Below, piece by piece: positions 60,992 to 64,000 of a stretch of 64,000 bases of DNA. Below the pieces are notes generated by a model that was not told the DNA's origin, did not search any database, and was given only the letters and a program-made list of their open reading frames with translations. Position 1 is the first letter of the stretch; every line of letters begins with the position of its first letter. Source of the DNA: Fibrobacter succinogenes (GTDB lineage: Bacteria; Fibrobacterota; Fibrobacteria; Fibrobacterales; Fibrobacteraceae); NCBI GenBank assembly GCA_902762305.1, contig CACWNW010000013.1, positions 1 through 64,000 of the forward strand, written 5' to 3'. The translations under genes were made by a program, and so were the position numbers.

Positions 60992-62242
60992 ATGAATACA
61001 AGAAGAGTCGTCATCACCGGCATGGGCGCAGTGAGCCCCATAGGCAAGTCCGCCCCCGAACTGTGGGCAGCCATCCAGCAGGGCAAATGCGGAATCGCCC
61101 CCATCACGCAGTTCGACGCAAGCAACTGCCCAGTGAAGATTGCGGCCGAAGTCAAGGACTTCAAGCCCGAAGAACACGGAATCGACCCGAAGGAAGCACG
61201 CCGCATGGCCCGTTTCACGCAGTTCCTGGTAGCCGCAGCAAACGAAGCCGTCAAGGACGCAAACCTCACCCGCGAACAGCTCGCCGATGACACCACCGGT
61301 ATCGTAGCCGGCAACGGCCTCGCAGGCATGGACATCCTCGACGAGACCTACAACAAGTATATAGAAGGCGGCAAACGCAGGGTTTCGCCGCTCGCAATGC
61401 CGGAACTCATCCCGAACGAGGCATGCGCGAACGTCTCCATCGCCCTCGGCATCACGGGACTCGCCCACACGGTCTGCACCGCCTGTGCCTCCGGCACCGA
61501 CGCCATCGGGGTCGCCCTGGACACCATCCGCTCGGGCAGGCTCGACGTGTGCCTCGCCGGCGGTTCCGAAAGCGGGATTACCGAGTATTCCATCAAGAGT
61601 TTCGCCGGCATGCACGCGCTCACCGACAAGTTCAACGGCACCCCCGAGAAGGCGTCGCGCCCGTTCGACAAAGACCGTAGCGGCTTTGTCATGGGCGAAG
61701 GCGGTGCCGTACTCGTACTCGAAGAACTCGAGCACGCCAAGGCCCGCGGCGCCAAGATTTACGCCGAACTCGCAGGCTACGGCGCATCCGCCGACGCCTA
61801 CCACATCACGAGCCCGCGCCCGGGTGGAGAGACCTGCGCGAAGGCGATGATCCGCGCCATGAAGGATGCGGGAATCGCGCCGACCGACGTGGACTACTAC
61901 AACGCACACGGCACGTCCACCCACTTGAACGACCTCACCGAGACGCAGATGCTCAAGATCGCGCTCGGCGAACACGCCTACAAGATCAAGGTGTCGAGCA
62001 CCAAGAGCATGACCGGCCACTGCGTGGGCGCCGCAGGCGTCATCGAGGCCATCATCAGCACCCTCGCCATACAGAACTCGTTCTACCCCGCGACCATCAA
62101 CCTCGACAATCCGGACGAGGAATGCGACCTCGACTACGTGCCGAACAAGGGTGTCGAAGGCAACATCGACGTGGCAGTATCGGCTTCCCTCGGTTTCGGC
62201 GGGCACAACGGCGTAGTTGTCATAAAGAAATACAAGGATTAA
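60992..62242 (+). CDS. 3-oxoacyl-ACP synthase II (FabF-type)
   Basis: FabF condenses malonyl-ACP with acyl-ACP. The 416-residue product has the Cys-His-His triad: TVCTACASGTDAI, YYNAHGTSTHLND and SSTKSMTGHCVGAAGV. It begins MNTRRVVITGMGAVSPIG at 60992, with GAGG before; the longer frame from 60926 has no support. It is the first gene of a unit with a small membrane protein, a deacetylase-like protein and an acyl-CoA synthetase. Whether it is the housekeeping FabF is not clear, since ACP and FabG are not next to it. Confidence 0.92.
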   Translation: MNTRRVVITGMGAVSPIGKSAPELWAAIQQGKCGIAPITQFDASNCPVKIAAEVKDFKPEEHGIDPKEARRMARFTQFLVAAANEAVKDANLTREQLADDTTGIVAGNGLAGMDILDETYNKYIEGGKRRVSPLAMPELIPNEACANVSIALGITGLAHTVCTACASGTDAIGVALDTIRSGRLDVCLAGGSESGITEYSIKSFAGMHALTDKFNGTPEKASRPFDKDRSGFVMGEGGAVLVLEELEHAKARGAKIYAELAGYGASADAYHITSPRPGGETCAKAMIRAMKDAGIAPTDVDYYNAHGTSTHLNDLTETQMLKIALGEHAYKIKVSSTKSMTGHCVGAAGVIEAIISTLAIQNSFYPATINLDNPDEECDLDYVPNKGVEGNIDVAVSASLGFGGHNGVVVIKKYKD

Positions 62243-62327
62243 CCGAAATTCTTTGCTCTTTTAAGGCAAATATTGTATTTTTCGATAGGATGCGGGCCTT
62301 GAACCGCATCGAACCAAGGAGTTCCAT

Positions 62328-62459
62328 ATGTCCGACTGGCTGTTCAAATCATGGGTTAAGATATCCGTACTGACGGTTATCCTGTTTTTCTTCTACCACC
62401 TTTTCATCTCGCAGAAACTCGAAGAAGAGAATTTCATCTCGAGCAGCGACAACAAGTAG
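62328..62459 (+). CDS. 43-residue single-pass membrane protein
   Basis: The short frame encodes MSDWLFKSWVKISVLTVILFFFYHLFISQKLEEENFISSSDNK: one hydrophobic segment (about 11-27) and a charged tail. AAGGAG lies 6 nt before the ATG, which argues for translation. The stop is 6 bp before the next start. It could be a small subunit or regulator of the adjacent lipid enzymes. Confidence 0.7.
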   Translation: MSDWLFKSWVKISVLTVILFFFYHLFISQKLEEENFISSSDNK

Positions 62460-62465
62460 GCCCTT

Positions 62466-63236
62466 ATGGAACACAACAAGGACATCGCAGACATTCAGGC
62501 AGCCGAGGCTTCTTCCCAGAAAAAGAAGAAGTTCATCCTGTGCTACCATAGTTTCAGCGTTCTGAACTACAAGCGAGCCAGCGTGCAGATTCGAAAGATT
62601 GCGGAAGCCGCAGGCTCCCCCATCAGCATCGCCGTAATCCCCTCCTTCGGGGCCGCTCCCGAATCCGAGGCGGAACAGTTCCGCGAAGAACTCGAGAAGT
62701 TCGTTCAGGATGGCTACGAGATTATGCTCCACGGCGCCCGCCACCGTGCGGACCTCTCCCTGAAGCGCAGCCTCTTCGGCAAGATTGCCCTGTGGATTTC
62801 GAACAACGAAGCGGAATTCGCCGGCATCAACGAACGCTTCACCCAGGCGCTCCTCAAGAGGAGCCTCGCCCTGTGGAAGGCGCACGGCACCGGCAAGCCC
62901 TCCGGATTCATCCCTCCCATCTGGTTCGGAAACAAGCACCTGAAAAAGCAGGCGCTCGAGATTTTCGACTACTACGAAGACTACCACGGAATCTACCACA
63001 AGGTCGACGGGAAAATCAAGAAGACGAACTCCGGCACCCACAGTTTTTCCATCATCCCGACGGCACTCCTGGGAATCGCCCAGACCTACGCCTGCCTCAG
63101 GATGCTCCTCCCGGGCGGAGTCCATCGCCTGGTGTTCCACGACAAGGACTTCAGGACCATCGGCGAAAAGCGAATCCTGAACATGGTTCGCTACACATCG
63201 ACCATGCGTGAAAAAATCATGTACAGGGATCTGTAA
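62466..63236 (+). CDS. DUF2334-like polysaccharide deacetylase-fold protein
   Basis: This 256-residue soluble protein follows the (beta/alpha) deacetylase pattern of DUF2334: KKKFILCYHSFSV, SIAVIPSFGAAP, FVQDGYEIMLHGARHRADLSLK (the LHG..H metal-site region), GFIPPIWFGN and LVFHDKDF. Such proteins may remove acetyl groups from sugars. The substrate is unknown. It lies between FabF and the synthetase and is likely cotranscribed. Metal ligands are only partly visible. Confidence 0.75.
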   Translation: MEHNKDIADIQAAEASSQKKKKFILCYHSFSVLNYKRASVQIRKIAEAAGSPISIAVIPSFGAAPESEAEQFREELEKFVQDGYEIMLHGARHRADLSLKRSLFGKIALWISNNEAEFAGINERFTQALLKRSLALWKAHGTGKPSGFIPPIWFGNKHLKKQALEIFDYYEDYHGIYHKVDGKIKKTNSGTHSFSIIPTALLGIAQTYACLRMLLPGGVHRLVFHDKDFRTIGEKRILNMVRYTSTMREKIMYRDL

Positions 63237-63260
63237 GGCCCGAAACAACCGGATTGACAA

Positions 63261-64000
63261 ATGCTGCTGAACAAGTTTCTAGCCCGCACCGATTACGAAT
63301 CTTACGAAGATCTCTACAAGAACTTCAAGATTTCCATCCCGGACAACTTTAACTTCGCCTACGACGTCGTCGACGAATACGCGAAGAACGAACCCAAGCG
63401 TGAAGCCCTGGTGTGGTGCGACGACAACGACGAAAGCCACATCTTCACCTTCAAGGACCTTTCGCTTGCTTCCCAGCGTACGGCGAATTTCCTCGTCGAG
63501 CAGGGAATCAAGAAGGGCGACCGCGTGATGCTCATCCTCCGCCGCCGCTACGAATTCTGGTTCTTCTTGCTCGCGCTGCACCGCATCGGCGCGATTGCCA
63601 TCCCGGCAACGAACATGCTCGCCGCCGAAGACCTGGAATACAGATTCAAGGCCGCCGACGTGAAGATGGTCGTCACCTACGACGAACCTGCACTCCAGAA
63701 AGAAGTGGACAAGGCCAAGTCGAAGAGCCCCTCCGTCGAGAAACTGGTGACTGTCGGCCTGACCGCGCGCCAGAACTGGATAAGCTTCTACGACGACTAC
63801 GAAATCTACCCCGCCAAGTTCGAGCGCCCTTCCGGCGAAGACGCCATCAAAAACGACGACATCATGGTCGTCTACTTCACGAGCGGCACAAGTTCCAACC
63901 CGAAAATGGTGGCCCACACCTTCACCTACCCGCTCGGACACATCGTCACCGCCAAGTACTGGCAGCACGTTGTAGACGGAGGCAGGCACCTCACCGTCGC
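63261..64000 (+). CDS. AMP-forming acyl-CoA synthetase, N-terminal 246 residues (runs off window)
   Basis: The visible part has the ANL adenylate-forming pattern: FTFKDLSLASQRTANFLVEQGIKKGDRVMLILRRRYEFWFFLLALHRIGAIAIPATNMLAAEDLEYRFKAADVKMVV, then the P-loop VVYFTSGTSSNPKMVAHT. It resembles the medium-chain acyl-CoA (MACS/benzoate-CoA-like) group. The protein probably activates a carboxylic acid for the same pathway as the upstream FabF. The 3' end is beyond 64000. Confidence 0.88.
   Translation, partial: MLLNKFLARTDYESYEDLYKNFKISIPDNFNFAYDVVDEYAKNEPKREALVWCDDNDESHIFTFKDLSLASQRTANFLVEQGIKKGDRVMLILRRRYEFWFFLLALHRIGAIAIPATNMLAAEDLEYRFKAADVKMVVTYDEPALQKEVDKAKSKSPSVEKLVTVGLTARQNWISFYDDYEIYPAKFERPSGEDAIKNDDIMVVYFTSGTSSNPKMVAHTFTYPLGHIVTAKYWQHVVDGGRHLTV

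Overview
The window reads as chromosomal DNA of a Fibrobacter species (Fibrobacterota, cellulolytic gut bacterium). The evidence is four secreted proteins with the 'Fibrobacter succinogenes major paralogous domain' (TIGR02145-type; YKTV.IG.Q.WMAENL, CP.GWHLPS and VRCVK motifs), lipoproteins with long serine-rich linkers, a GH9 endoglucanase with a C-terminal sorting-like domain, and an OmpA protein with thrombospondin type-3 repeats. No phage, plasmid, insertion sequence, CRISPR array or rRNA is visible. Calls were made by reading motifs; no database search was run.

Layout. 1-714: end of an rpsO-pnp operon. 715-2430: an array of three palindromes followed by a stand-alone PD-(D/E)XK nuclease-like gene. 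2430-6035: lipoproteins and nrnA. 6038-11440: LysE exporter, zinc-ribbon protein, then mraY, a UDP-sugar pyrophosphorylase and an LpxL-type acyltransferase (cell-envelope precursors), then an Smr protein. 11522-12090: tRNA-Pro followed by a string of mini-hairpins. 12124-15957: secreted proteins, two more paralogous-domain genes, and a second nuclease-like gene with its own three-palindrome array. 15957-20682: membrane and thioredoxin-like proteins, tRNA-Arg, a degenerate HD-fold protein, an EI24-like protein and serC. 20772-24729: a type II fatty-acid/polyketide-like operon, ACP, a KS-KS fusion whose second KS has lost its catalytic residues, FabG and FabZ, divergent from an acyl-CoA carboxyltransferase. 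26612-34319: GH9, inositol monophosphatase and large lipoproteins. 34507-43221: guaB, MgtC-like, folA, thyA, OmpA/TSP3 and radC. 43616-45844: ilvB-ilvN. 46011-51775: three tandem subtilisin-like paralogs that appear to lack the catalytic serine, the third frameshifted. 52088-57980: a seven-gene operon with a MotA/ZorA-like and a MotB/ZorB-like protein, resembling type III Zorya with added envelope proteins. 58044-60766: tadA, a radical SAM/SPASM enzyme and two tiny lipoproteins. 60992-64000: FabF, a 43-residue membrane protein, a DUF2334-like deacetylase and an acyl-CoA synthetase running off the edge.

The strongest candidate for an undescribed system is the pair of nuclease-like genes at 1423-2253 (+) and 13813-14646 (-). 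Each follows three copies of a 37-38 bp palindromic unit with the same architecture and homologous flanks. The arm sequence is shared within each locus but differs between loci (GGGGATTAAA against GGGTACCAAA). Both also share a leader with a hairpin whose shape is kept while its bases change. This looks like a nuclease-like protein paired with locus-specific DNA sites. The second candidate is the Zorya-like operon. The third is the family of hairpin-rich tails downstream of both tRNA genes, including copies of the tRNA-Pro 3' end.
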